Origin: Mesostigma viride
Lineage: Eukaryota > Streptophyta > Mesostigmatophyceae > Mesostigmatales > Mesostigmataceae
DNA length: 64,000 nt
Direction of reading: 5' to 3'
NCBI GenBank assembly: GCA_009746045.1
Contig: RPFO01000104.1
Span: 891,076-955,075 of the forward strand
Shown here: piece by piece, positions 55,011-64,000 of the stretch
How the letters are laid out: every line of letters begins with the position of its first letter
Position numbering within the stretch: position 1 is the first letter of the stretch
Made by a program: the position numbers and the translations under genes
The notes under the pieces: generated by a model
Database searches by the model: none
What the model saw: the letters and a program-made list of their open reading frames with translations, nothing else
What the model was told of the DNA's origin: nothing

Positions 55011-55200
55011 ACTCTCTCTCCCGTCTTTGGATTGCCATGCAGGACAAGACGCGGTGGAAGAAGATTGTCAAGGCGCACACGCCCGACCCTGTGGGCAAGC
55101 CCCCTCCCCCCAAGCGGAGGCGGCGTTTTGATGAGTAGTGTAGTTAGGATTTTCTAGATAGCTTAGCGTTAGGATAGTTCGATCACGCGGCTTTCTCCAC
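55011..55200 (+). pseudogene. C-terminal fragment of another LINE ORF2
   Basis: The plus frame QDKTRWKKIVKAHTPDPVGK then PPPPKRRRRFDE and stop (55138) has the basic C-terminus seen in LINE ORF2 proteins, similar in layout to the LINE-B end at 63880-63981. About 60 bp of 3' UTR follow before the next element. Confidence 0.55.
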
Positions 55201-55546
55201 CCCATTATTATTATTATTATTATTAATCAACATCACTCCGTTGGGAGTAAATGTAGCAGATATCCCTGAGAAGGGGCATATGGCTTTTAATACATTCTAG
55301 GCTACTTCATGCAAGGGTGAGAATGTAAGCTACCCTTGATCTAGGTGCACCAGGGGCACCTGCACCCTCATGATCTTCACACTATGCCCAGCTAAGGGGG
55401 AGTATGTCATGTGGGGGAAGATCATCATGGCTACTATACAAGAGCTAGGGCATGGCTTCTCAGCAGGGAGGGACTCCCTGCTTGGGCACTGCATAATTAA
55501 ATAAAGCTAGGCATCATCTGGAGGGTAGCTCATCATAGGCACACAT

Positions 55547-57567
55547 TGAATTGAATTGAATTGTAACATAACTCCGTTGGGAGTATATGTAGCACATAGC
55601 CCTTGAGAGGGGGCATATGGCCTATCATACATCCTAAGCTACTTCCTGCAAGGGTGGGGATGTAAAGGACCCTTGCTCTAGGTGCACCAGGGCACGTGCA
55701 TCCCCATGATCTTCAAGCTATGCCCAGCGAAGGGGGAGCCTGTCATGGGGGGGAAGATCAGCATAGCTATACAAAGAAGCTAGGGCATGGCGTCTCAGCA
55801 GAGAGTTACTCCCTGCATGGGCACAACATAACTAAATAAAGCTAGGCATCATCTGGAGTGTGGCTCAGCATAGGCACACATGTACATAATTAAGTAAAGC
55901 GCGTGGCTTAGCTGGGACAGTGCCTCTAGGAGGCGTACATGTACATGGCCACGGTCTATCTATTCTACACTACTACTGCTGCATTCCCCTAAGCTGGGGC
56001 GTCTGGAGTCGCTGGGGCCGCGGGGGTCGCCTGCCAGGGCTTGTGGCCGACGTAGATGGCCGCCCCCTTCCAGTACACCGGCTGGCCCGCCTTGGTCTGC
56101 CGGAGCTGGAGGAAGGTCGGCCATAGCTCCCGTCGCCGTTGTTGCTGCGCCAGGGTCAAGTCGTCATCAAGGGTGAAGAGAGTCTTCTCGAGCCGCTTGC
56201 GGCGTCTGAGAAAAGAAATCTTGTCCGCCGGGGTCTTAAAGGTGAGAAGGAGCGGGGGCGGCCCTGCCTTACCCCGCGCGCGCGGAAGGCGGTGGGCGGC
56301 CAGCTCGATCTCACCAGTAAGGCCCATGCGATCAAGGATTTCTCGCTCAAAAGCACGCGCAAGCTTCTCGGAATTCTCACCTTCCTCCATCTTGAGATTC
56401 TTGACAATGACGTTGAGGCTGCGCTTGGCGAGCTCGGCCTCCTCGCGGAGGTCAAGCGTCTGCCGTTGGAGCTGGGCTGCGACGGCGGAGGTGGTGGAGG
56501 TGGTGTGTTGCTTAAGCATGTCCGCCCAGGTGGTGATGGGAGGAGCATCGCCGGCCAGGCCAGCCGGGGCTGGCTTGGCGGCAATGTCCTTCACCGCCTG
56601 GGCGGTGAGGTCTGCGGTGTTCTGCAGAACCTCGATAGCGATGGCGTTGTCCTTAAGACGCTGGTCGATGTCGCGGAGCTGGGCGGTGATGGAGTCGGTG
56701 GAGGCGGAGGAGGGGGGGGTGGTGGAGGCGAGGAGGGCGGCGGTAGCGGTGGGGATGGTGGGGAGATCAGCAGCCAGCGTGCCGCCAATTGCCGCCACAT
56801 CTGCAGCAATGGGCGTCACGTGCTGTGAGAGGGCGGCGTGGAGGTGGTGGACGAAGGTGGATTCGGTAATGGTGGCGGGGTGCAGAAGGTCCTCGGCCGA
56901 GCGCTTAGTGAGGGTAAAGAGAGCTGCGAGCTGAAGGCGGGGGCGAGACCAGCCGGCCAGGTTGGTCGACGAGTCTGAGACGCGGTGGGAATACCGGCCG
57001 TCAGCTCCGTTGCGGAAAAGATGGGTGTTGAAATGGAGTTGCTGGCACAGGGCCAGCAGTGAGGCGTGTGACCCGTAAAACACGAGCTCCAGTATCTTGA
57101 TGGGTGGCATGTCGAAAAAGGCAGGCCTGTTGACGTCAAAGCTGGTGGTAAAGAGCCTGTCGACGTCAAAATCACGCTCAGACCAGCCAGGTTCGCCTGG
57201 GCGACTGCGCTTTGGGTCAGGCGATGCAGAGGGCGAGGAGAGCCCGGGAGGGTTCTGGGCGACCACCAGTGCGCGACTAGTGTCACCACTGCCTTCCGGC
57301 CCTGATGGCGAAGCTGCAGCCTGAGCTGCAGACGTATTTTCATTGCCGAGCGCAGCCGTCAGGCTGCGTTGCGTCGATGGGCGTTTGCTCATCCTATATT
57401 GCGTAATAGCGTCGGAAAATTATATCAGCATGTGCGTCTTAGAAAGACGAAGCGATTGAGATATTCACGACTAAATTCGGTGCTCAAACGTGAAAGTTAT
57501 GAGCTCCGCCGTCAGCCATGCATGGCTACCTCGTGGCTCGTGGCTCGTGGCTCGTGGCTCGTGGCAG
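55547..57567 (-). mobile_element. ORF1-only LINE, element 3 (complete, nested in element 4)
   Basis: The 2021-bp unit is flanked by AGGCACACAT at 55537-55546 and 57568-57577. It has a (TTGAA)n tail, 3' UTR, one ORF (57392-55989), a 5' UTR, and a 5' end of CGTGGCT repeats. No ORF2. Confidence 0.9.
55989..57392 (-). CDS. LINE ORF1 protein (RNA-binding), 467 aa
   Basis: Intact from the ATG at 57392 (MSKRPSTQRSLTAALGNENT). Layout as in the 32472-33815 protein: disordered N-terminus, helical coiled-coil middle (AQLQRQTLDLREEAELAKRS), RRM-like part starting LNVIVKNLKMEEGENSEKLA, then RLPRARGKAGPPPLLLTFKT and LDDDLTLAQQQRRRELWPTF, VYWKGAAIYVGHKPW. The family assignment rests on the NVIVKNL...RGKAGPPPLLLTF...DDDLT pattern of L1-type ORF1p. 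Overall similarity to the 32472 protein is moderate, so the two are not recent duplicates. Confidence 0.83.
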   Translation of the reverse strand: MSKRPSTQRSLTAALGNENTSAAQAAASPSGPEGSGDTSRALVVAQNPPGLSSPSASPDPKRSRPGEPGWSERDFDVDRLFTTSFDVNRPAFFDMPPIKILELVFYGSHASLLALCQQLHFNTHLFRNGADGRYSHRVSDSSTNLAGWSRPRLQLAALFTLTKRSAEDLLHPATITESTFVHHLHAALSQHVTPIAADVAAIGGTLAADLPTIPTATAALLASTTPPSSASTDSITAQLRDIDQRLKDNAIAIEVLQNTADLTAQAVKDIAAKPAPAGLAGDAPPITTWADMLKQHTTSTTSAVAAQLQRQTLDLREEAELAKRSLNVIVKNLKMEEGENSEKLARAFEREILDRMGLTGEIELAAHRLPRARGKAGPPPLLLTFKTPADKISFLRRRKRLEKTLFTLDDDLTLAQQQRRRELWPTFLQLRQTKAGQPVYWKGAAIYVGHKPWQATPAAPATPDAPA

Positions 57568-57653
57568 AGGCACACATGTACATGACTAAAAAGGCTAGGC
57601 CTAAGCTGGTATAGTGCCTGTAGTAGGCGGGCATGTACAAGGCCACTGTCTAA

Positions 57654-59081
57654 CTATTCTACACTACTGCTGTATTCCCCTAGGCTGGGGCTGGAGCTGC
57701 TGGGGCCGCGGTGGTCGAGGGGTTCGCTTGCCAGGGCTTGTGGCCGATGTAGATGGCCGCCCCCTTCCAGTACACCGGCTGGCCCGCCTTGGTCTGCCGG
57801 AGCTGGAGGTAGGTCGGCCATAGCTCCCGTCGCCGTTGGTGCTGTGCCAGGGTCAAGTCGTCGTCCACGGTGAAGTGAGTCTTCTCGAGCCGCTTGCGGC
57901 GTCTGAGAAACCGGAAATCTTGTCCGCTGGGCTCTCAAAGATGAGAAGAAGCGGAGGCGCCCCTGCCTTACCCCGCGCGCGGGGGAGGCGGTGGGCGGTC
58001 AGCTTGATCTCACCAAGAAGGCCCATGCGTGCAAGGATTTTGCTCTCAAACGCAAGTGCAAGCTTCTCGGATTTCTCACCTTCTTCCATGTCGAAGTTCT
58101 TGAGTATGGCGTCGAGGCCTAGGGTTAGTGCGCTTGGCGAGCTCGGCCTCCTCGCGGAGGTCAAGCGTCTCGGCCGCTGGAGCTGGGCTGGGACGGCGGA
58201 GGTGGTGGAGGTGGTATGTTGCTTAAGCATGTCCGCCCAGGTCGTGATGGGAGGAGCATCGCCGGCCAGGCCAGCCGGGGCTGGCTTGGCGGCAATGTCC
58301 TTCACCGCCTGGGCGGTGAGGCCTGCGGTGTTTTGCAAGACCTCGATGGCGATTGCATTGTCCTTAAGACGCTGGTCAAGTGTCGCGGAGCTGGGCGGTG
58401 ATGGAGTCGGAGGGGGGGGGGGTGGACGCGAGGATCGAGGGTGGCGGTGGCGGTGGCGGTGGTGGTGGGGATGGTGGGGAGCTCAGCAGCCAGCTTACGA
58501 CCCAAAACTTGTATTTCGCAAGCGAGGGGCGTCACATGCTGTGAGAGGAGGCGGAGGAGGGCGAATTCGGTCAAGGGGACGGGTTGCCAGAGGTCCGCGG
58601 AACAGCGTTAGAGGATGGAAAAGAGGGCGGCAAGCTGAAGGCGCGGTCGCGACCAGCCAGACAGGTCAGCTGAGCGGAGCTGAAACTGGCCGTCAGACTG
58701 GCTGCGGAAGCATTTGTGGCGTTGGAGGCGCTGGCACAGGTCAAAAAGGGAGGCATACGACCCATAAAACAGGAGCTCCAGTATCCGAATGTGTGGCCTG
58801 TCGAAATAGCCAGGTCGGTTGACGTCGAAGGTGGAAAATAACTCATCAACGTCAAAGTTGGCCTCAGACCAGCTAGGTTCGGTGGGGCGGCTGCGTTTGG
58901 GCTCGGGCGAGGCTGAAGGCGAGGCAGGAAGCCCGGGAGGGTGCTGGACGACCACCAGTGCGCGACTAGTGTCATCACTGCCTGCCGGACCTGAGGGCGA
59001 AGCTGCAGCCGGAGCTGCAGACGTATTTTCATTGCCGAGCGCAGCCGTCGGGCTGCGTTGCGTCGATAAGCGTTTGCTCAT
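57654..59081 (-). pseudogene. LINE ORF1 copy of element 4, frameshifted
   Basis: It starts at the ATG at 59081 (MSKRLSTQRSPTAALGNENT) and is closely related to the element 3 protein. At least four frame changes break it (near 58610, 58340, 58130 and 57880). A GGTGGC-type minisatellite at about 58440-58475 has expanded in the middle. Confidence 0.85.
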
Positions 59082-59249
59082 CGTATATTGCGTAATAGCG
59101 TCGGAAAATTATATCAGCATGTGCGTCTTAGAAAGACAAAGCGATTGTGATACTCACGACTAAATTCGGTGCTCAAACGTGAAAGTTATGAGCTCCGCCG
59201 TCAGCCATGCATGGCTACCTCGTGGCTCGTGGCTACACCCCGATGGCGT

Positions 59250-61500
59250 AAGTGATCTGCCGCCAAAAGGCGCCCGAGCTCCGTGCCTTTTTCTGCCCGC
59301 CCCTCGCAGCGGGTGAGACCTCGGTGGCGGCCCAGCTGGGGGTGACGACTCCAGGCGGGGCGGATATCCTCATCCATTCGGTGCAGGCCTATACCTCGAG
59401 GCCCACCCCACCCACGCTGTCGTCAAGGTCGACTGCCACAACGCGTTCAACAGTCTGTCCCGCGCCAGCATGTTTGCGGCCGTCCTGGAGTCCTTCGAGG
59501 ACTTGTACGCTTGGACAGCCGTGTGCTACGGCCAGCCCGGCCAACTGGTTCACATCATGGAGGACGGCACTCGCGGCGGCCTGCTGTCGCGGTCGGGCAC
59601 CCAGCAAGGGGACCCCCTGGGACCCCTGTACTTTGCCGCCCCCCTCCAGGGTTGCCTCCAAGCGGTCCATGCAGCCCACCCGGCGGTCGCTATTCAGGCC
59701 TACTTGGATGATATCTACCTTCTGGGCCCTGTGCCGGACACCACCGCGGCTCTGCTGGCACTGCAGACCGCGGTGGCCGACATCAACCTCCAGTTGACCC
59801 TGGCCAAGTGCGCGGTGTACTCGCCCCAAGGTGATTGCTCCGGCTTTCCGCCCCAGCTCTTGGGCCGGGACGAGCGCCTCCATGGGTTGGATGTCCTCGG
59901 CGTTCCGGTTGGCGACCCCGCGTTTGTCATCGATGCTCTGCGGGCCGCCCTCGAGGCACGCACTGAGGTACTGCCCTTGATTGCGCGCCTTCATGATTCG
60001 CAGACCAAGGGTCTGCTTCTGTGGTTTTGCGCTCACCCTCGCGTCGTTCACTGGCTCCGGGGCGCTCTTCCGGCTCAGGTCCGGCTGGCCGCCGAGGGCC
60101 ACGACGAACGCATCCAGTCGGCCTTGGCGCAGCTGGTCCCGGGCCCCGACCTCCCGCCACATGCTATTCGCATTGCCTCCCTGCCTGCACGGATGGGTGG
60201 CTGTGGTCTGACTCGTGCCGCCCGGCTGGCCCCAGCAGCATTTTTGGGCTCCGTCGCTCAGTCGTGGGCGGAAAGCTGCCGGCTCCTGCCCCTTTTGGCA
60301 ACGGCAGCGCCTGACCTCCTGGACCCCAGCAGCCCTTTGCCCTTCGTCACCGCCATCCAGGAGGCCTATGCTGAGATCCAGCAGGCCTGTTCTCCCGTCC
60401 GTGCCGCTCAGGCGGTACAGCGCCACCTCCCTCGCGGCACTCCCTCGGTCGCCTCCGTTCAATCTCCCGCCGCATTCCCTGCTCGCGTCATCGATAAACA
60501 CCAGAAAACCTACGCGGGTATTCTGCACACGGCTGATTGGATGGCTCTTTTCGCGGACCTCAACGCCCAGGGACGTGCGTGGCTGTTCTCGCTTTCCTTG
60601 CGGAGTGTGGGCTCGGCGTACCTTCGTGCTCTTCCCATGGCCCCCCCATTCGCCTTAGCTCCCAGCCACTACTCCGTGGCGCTCCGGCACCAGCTATTTG
60701 CCCCGCAGCCTCTTGTTCCGGCCGGGCGGCCTTGCGGTAGCTGTGGGCAGCCGCTGGATCCCACGGGGACTCACTACCTTGCCTGCATGGGGGGCCAACA
60801 GAATCAGAATTGGTATTTGTATTTGCACACTGTCCTCCTGACGGTGGTGCTCGCCATGATTCGGTCAGTTTTCCCCCACGCGAACATCCGGTCCGAGGAT
60901 GCGGATGGCGCTGCCTTCTATTCCCCCAACCACCGGCCTGACATCGTGGTGCTGGACTTTGAGGGGGGTGGCCGGCATCTGCTTATCGACGTTTCGGTGG
61001 CGCGGCCCTTGGCTCTTAGCCACGTGGCTGGGGCCTCCCTCACGGCAGGTTACACGGCGGACCGGGCGGAGCGGGCCAAGCTCCTGGCCTACGGCGACGT
61101 CGGGCACCATCGTGTGGTGCCCTTTGTCCTGGAGGAGTTTGGGGCCATGGGGCCCCTGACCTCCGCCTTCTTCAAGGAGTGTTGCCGGCTCCGGGAGGAC
61201 CGGCTGGACCTGGAGGGCCAGCGGGCCCCATGGTCGGCGCGGACCTGGACGTCATATTGGCGTCAGCGCTTGTCGGTGGCGCTGACTCGGGCCATGGCTG
61301 ACATCATGCTCCGCCGTACGCGGGCTGATTTTGCCGTGCAGCAGGGCTATTAGGTTCCTCCCGTTAGGCGTTTCCATTGGTCTTATCGTAGTATAGAGCT
61401 TTGACATGGCTCTGTATATAGGTTTATAGCTGCGCGTTTGCTTTGGTTTGAGTGATTTCACTCTGCTGTAAGTACACTGCTGTAAGTATAATTTTTTAAT
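59250..61500 (+). pseudogene. LINE-R copy e (5'-truncated): RT and endonuclease
   Basis: Nearly identical to 49326-51560 but starting in RT (AAGTGATCTGCCGCC). A two-base insertion (TA near 59392) breaks the frame. From about 59395 to 61353 the reading frame is intact with YLDD (about 59700-59712), the zinc motif and the endonuclease. The very high identity to copy d implies recent insertion of both. Confidence 0.93.
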
Positions 61501-61671
61501 ATATATTAAAAATATAATTACTTACTTTTAATATATATAAAAAATATAATTACTTACAACAGAGTGAAATCACTCAAACCAAAGCAAACGCCCAGCTATA
61601 AACCTACTTTTAATAACCTACTTTTAATATATATGCCGGGTAGTACCCCCAATCATCCATGGGGGTCCCAT
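61501..61671 (-). mobile_element. LINE-R copy f: inverted 3' UTR tail fragments
   Basis: At least one, probably two, short reverse-strand LINE-R tails (TTAAAAATATAATTACTTAC at about 61505 and a variant at about 61535, followed by GAGTGAAATCACTCAAACC to about 61605). They abut copy e tail to tail, making an AT-rich palindrome. About 60 bp of mixed tail and ORF1-only 3' UTR-like sequence (CATCCATGGGGGTCCCATTA) follow. Confidence 0.75.
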
Positions 61672-62604
61672 TATAGGCTCATCCTGACGCGCCTGCGCAC
61701 GGCCCTGGACGGCCACCTCAGCGAGACTCAGCACGGCTTCCGTTCAGGTCGCAACACAGTACAGGCGCTCTTCGCTACTCGCCGCCTTGTGGAAGAACTG
61801 CAACGCCTTCAGCCTGGTGAGTCCCCTCTGCACCTTGTGCTGGTGGACTTCATCAAAGCCTTCGATTCGGTTTTCTGGCCTGCGCTGTGGGAGTTGGGAC
61901 ATCCTCGCGCTGTTCCGGATCCCCCGGCCCCTTATTGCTGTCATCCGCAACCTGTATGAAGGGTCCACCACTTCGGTGCGCATGCACTTCCTACGGGACC
62001 ATGCCACCATGCCCATTACAGAAAGGTGTGTTGCAGGGCTGCGTGCTGTCGTCCTACCTGTTCATTATTGTGGTCGAATGCGTAATGCTTCAGCGTGCGC
62101 AAGCGATTTGCCCGCATCGTGGGTAGGGAACCAGGGGTGCAGGTCGAGAACCATTTCTGGTATGGCGGGGCGGAAACGGAGATTTGGCTGGCGGACATCA
62201 TCTATGCAGACGACACCACCCTCTTCGTGGACACTGAGCACGTGCAGACGTGGCTTGACTGCCTGGCAATCGGGGCCTGCGCATTAGGTCTTGAGGTCAG
62301 CAAGAAGACAGAGGCTCTGGCGATCGGGCTCACTCAGCCACCGCCCACCCTCTGTCTCCTTGACGGCTCTCGAGTCCTGTAATAATCGGGACTGCATCAA
62401 GTTGCTGGGCAGCCTCCTCCCCAGCTGCGAGGCTGATGTGGACCACCGCATCTCCCTCGCCTGGCACGCTTTACGCCAATACCGGGCCCTGCATGTGGCG
62501 CAAGCCCCTGGGCAAGATAGAGAAACAGGCCCTCGTCCTTCCTGTTCTTACGTACGGGGCCGAGACGTGGACCCTCACTGCCGACCTGGCCCGCAAGCTG
62601 GACG
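61672..62604 (+). pseudogene. LINE-B ORF2: reverse transcriptase (part 1)
   Basis: The plus strand encodes RT blocks with several frame changes: LILTRLRTALDGHLSETQHG and FRSGRNTVQALFATRRLVEE, LVLVDFIKAFDSVFW, IAVIRNLYEGSTTSVRM, GVLQGCVLSSYLFIIVVE, catalytic YADD (IIYADDTTLF, about 62201-62230), KKTEALAIGL, CIKLLGSLLPSCEADVDHRI, and LVLPVLTYGAETWTL (about 62530-62575). This is a typical APE-type LINE ORF2 RT. The 5' part (endonuclease) is missing. A hAT MITE interrupts it at 62613. Confidence 0.88.
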
Positions 62605-62612
62605 GCGCGGTC

Positions 62613-63701
62613 CAGTGCTTCTAGTAACGGGACGTATACGTCAGCCGCTGACGCGTCAGTGTCTGACGCGTCCGACTTTTTCGTTCGCACGTCAGACAGC
62701 TGACGCGTAAATTTTGGCTCTGCGTCAGTCGACTGACGCATAAATTTTGTCTGCACGTCAGTCGTCTGACGCGTAAATTCAGGCAGCACGTCACTGACTT
62801 CAGTACTTATGAGCACCGAGTCTATGCGTCAGGCAGGGTCAATATAGAGTGGGTACCTACTAATGTACTGAACTCCACTGAAGTGCTAACTTCGTACTGG
62901 ATATCTACGAATTCAAGTTCACCAGTTCAGGTCTGTTCGTTGATATGCTTCAAGATTCTAGGCCGTTATCATGCCCATGCCAGACCCGCGGGCCCTTAGC
63001 CTGCTTGGCGGCGAGAGTGACGAGAGTTCTTGACGAATGTAAAGTTGTAACCCAGGACGACTGGCAATGGTCGATGTCTCGATGATGGCTAAGGTTTTAG
63101 GAATATGATTTATGAGCTGATTGATGAAGCGTTGCGAGGTTGCCTGATTTACATATTGCTTTGAATCGAATTCCAGGTGTGTTTATTAACGCTGTAGATT
63201 TGTTTGCATAAGAAAGAATTCTGTCCATTACTAGATATGCGTAGGGAAATTTCGGGCCGGGTCAGTAATATTGTAAAAACATTTAACAACGTTAATGGTT
63301 TAGTCCGATAGTCAACTAGCAAAGTTAGCGACCTGGGGGTTGGAAGTTTTTGGGTGAAGGGATTGCGCCGGATGGAATACTGGGAAAAATTAAATCTGGG
63401 GGGATCGCAGCTTTTTTCATGCCGAAACAGGCCGCCGACACGGCCAAAGCGCCTGCGCCTGGTCCGCGTGCCATTGTTGGCGTAGGCCAGGCAGCCGACG
63501 CGCTGAACCGCAGCAAGAGGAAAAGGAGGAATGATAGCAATGCAGCCAGCAGTGCAGCAGCAGCATCGGCTCAGTCCGGCAATTCTGGTGAGCCCCCAGG
63601 CTGACGCGCCGCTAACGGCGGCAAGTCAGCCGTCTGACGCGCCGCCAACGGCGGCAAGTCAGCCAGGCTGACGCGGACAAAAACCCTTACTAGAAGCACT
63701 G
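62613..63701. mobile_element. hAT-type non-autonomous DNA transposon (1089 bp)
   Basis: Perfect 8-bp target duplication GCGCGGTC at 62605-62612 and 63702-63709. Perfect 15-bp terminal inverted repeats CAGTGCTTCTAGTAA (62613-62627) and its complement (63687-63701). The 8-bp duplication and CAGTG terminus fit the hAT superfamily. Both subterminal regions are dense in GACGCG/CGTCAG words (62645-62790 and 63600-63675), likely transposase sites. It interrupts LINE-B ORF2. Confidence 0.93.
63350..63604 (+). CDS. Short ORF inside the hAT MITE, unknown
   Basis: 84 codons (MGEGIAPDGILGKIKSGGIA, then AAFFMPKQAADTAKAPAPGP, with a basic NRSKRKRRN). It ends at the start of the right subterminal repeats. 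It might be the remnant N-terminus of the lost hAT transposase, since a basic low-complexity N-terminus is common there, but no BED zinc finger is visible. Unrecognised. Confidence 0.3.
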   Translation: MGEGIAPDGILGKIKSGGIAAFFMPKQAADTAKAPAPGPRAIVGVGQAADALNRSKRKRRNDSNAASSAAAASAQSGNSGEPPG

Positions 63702-63709
63702 GCGCGGTC

Positions 63710-63981
63710 ACCAACATCCCGCGGGGCTGCGCCCAGCTCAGCCTGGCCGGCGCCTCCTTATACGTGGGCCGGGCCCAGCAAATTATGCTTGCCGCCGCAA
63801 GGTCCGCACCTTCAAAGAACAGCTAGTCGCAGACATGGGGAGGCTAGGTCTCTCCGTGATTTGGAACAAGATGATGGACAAGGCCAAGTGGGCCCAGGTC
63901 ATAGAGGACAACGAAACCCCTCCCGTGGGGAAGCGCCCGCGTGTGCAAACATGCGGGAAGCACGCCAGACAGGTCCCCTAG
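63710..63981 (+). pseudogene. LINE-B ORF2 C-terminus (part 2)
   Basis: It continues the interrupted LINE: NYACRRKVRTFKEQLVADMG, RLGLSVIWNKMMDKAKWAQV, IEDNETPPVGKRPRVQTC, then a stop at 63979-63981. The TFKEQL...W..M..D...W...I pattern is the usual end of APE-type ORF2 proteins. The same C-terminus lies right of the gypsy-3 LTR at 29522. Confidence 0.85.
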
Positions 63982-64000
63982 GGTAGCGAGCTTAGACTAT

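Larger units (their letters stand above)
55203..59233 (-). mobile_element. ORF1-only LINE, element 4 (split by element 3)
   Basis: Two parts: 3' UTR with (ATT)n tail at 55203-55546, and the rest at 57568-59233. The 5' end has the family CGTGGCT repeats. Flanks CCACCCC (left, about 55196) and ACACCCC (right, 59235-59241) may be the target duplication. ORF1 here is decayed. Confidence 0.82.

Overview
The window is nuclear DNA from a green alga, most likely a chlorophycean (Volvox/Chlamydomonas relatives). The reasons are a TGA-type bZIP transcription factor and a plant-type cyclic phosphodiesterase, both split by short introns; a TGTAA polyadenylation motif downstream of the second; GC-rich coding with many introns; and a mobile-element set (Kangaroo/PAT-like tyrosine-recombinase retrotransposon, Kolobok, hAT, chromovirus, several LINEs) of the kind known from these algae. 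Only about 6 kb is host gene sequence. The rest is repeats, many nested in one another.

Layout. 1-5063: minus-strand Ty3/gypsy element (gypsy-1) with gag, protease, RT and RNase H running off the left edge, and its 5' LTR. 5064-6697: no gene seen. 6698-11251: 3' half of a second, plus-strand chromovirus (gypsy-2): integrase, chromodomain, an unusual extra 665-codon ORF, polypurine tract and 3' LTR. 11252-11434: possible broken host exon. 11516-13172 and 21500-23098: two arrays of one 173-bp satellite in opposite orientation. Between them lies a near-complete PAT/Kangaroo-like element (13438-18766) with split direct repeats, two truncated LINE-R copies, and a six-copy 109-bp repeat. 24207-29521: minus-strand gypsy-3 (gag with poly-Q, protease, 5' LTR), hit by a MITE. 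29522-31683: LINE fragments. 31688-36123: a deleted Kolobok (Kolobok-2) carrying an ORF1-only LINE and a LINE-R copy.

36128-47400 is the host-gene island: the TGA-type bZIP gene (minus, 38866-43474) and, divergently, the cyclic phosphodiesterase gene (plus, 45634-46427).

47438-59233 is a nest. LINE-A is interrupted at a TTAA by Kolobok-1 (48059-54924), and Kolobok-1 is interrupted by a near-complete LINE-R (48180-51560). To the right, one ORF1-only LINE (55547-57567) sits inside another. 59250-61608: further LINE-R copies. 61672-64000: an ORF2 LINE fragment interrupted by a hAT-type MITE with perfect 8-bp target duplications.

Points of most interest: (1) a family of ORF1-only LINEs with complete ends and target duplications, sharing its 3' end with an ORF2-bearing LINE; (2) a restriction-like-endonuclease LINE that landed at the same position of two Kolobok copies; (3) three unrelated LTRs that all begin with a terminal hairpin; (4) an NPGP (2A-like) motif between RNase H and recombinase in the Kangaroo-like element; (5) an intron of the bZIP gene built from tandem copies of its own 5' splice site. 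Many element ORFs are broken by single-base shifts at or near poly-C/G runs, so some of the breaks may be assembly errors.
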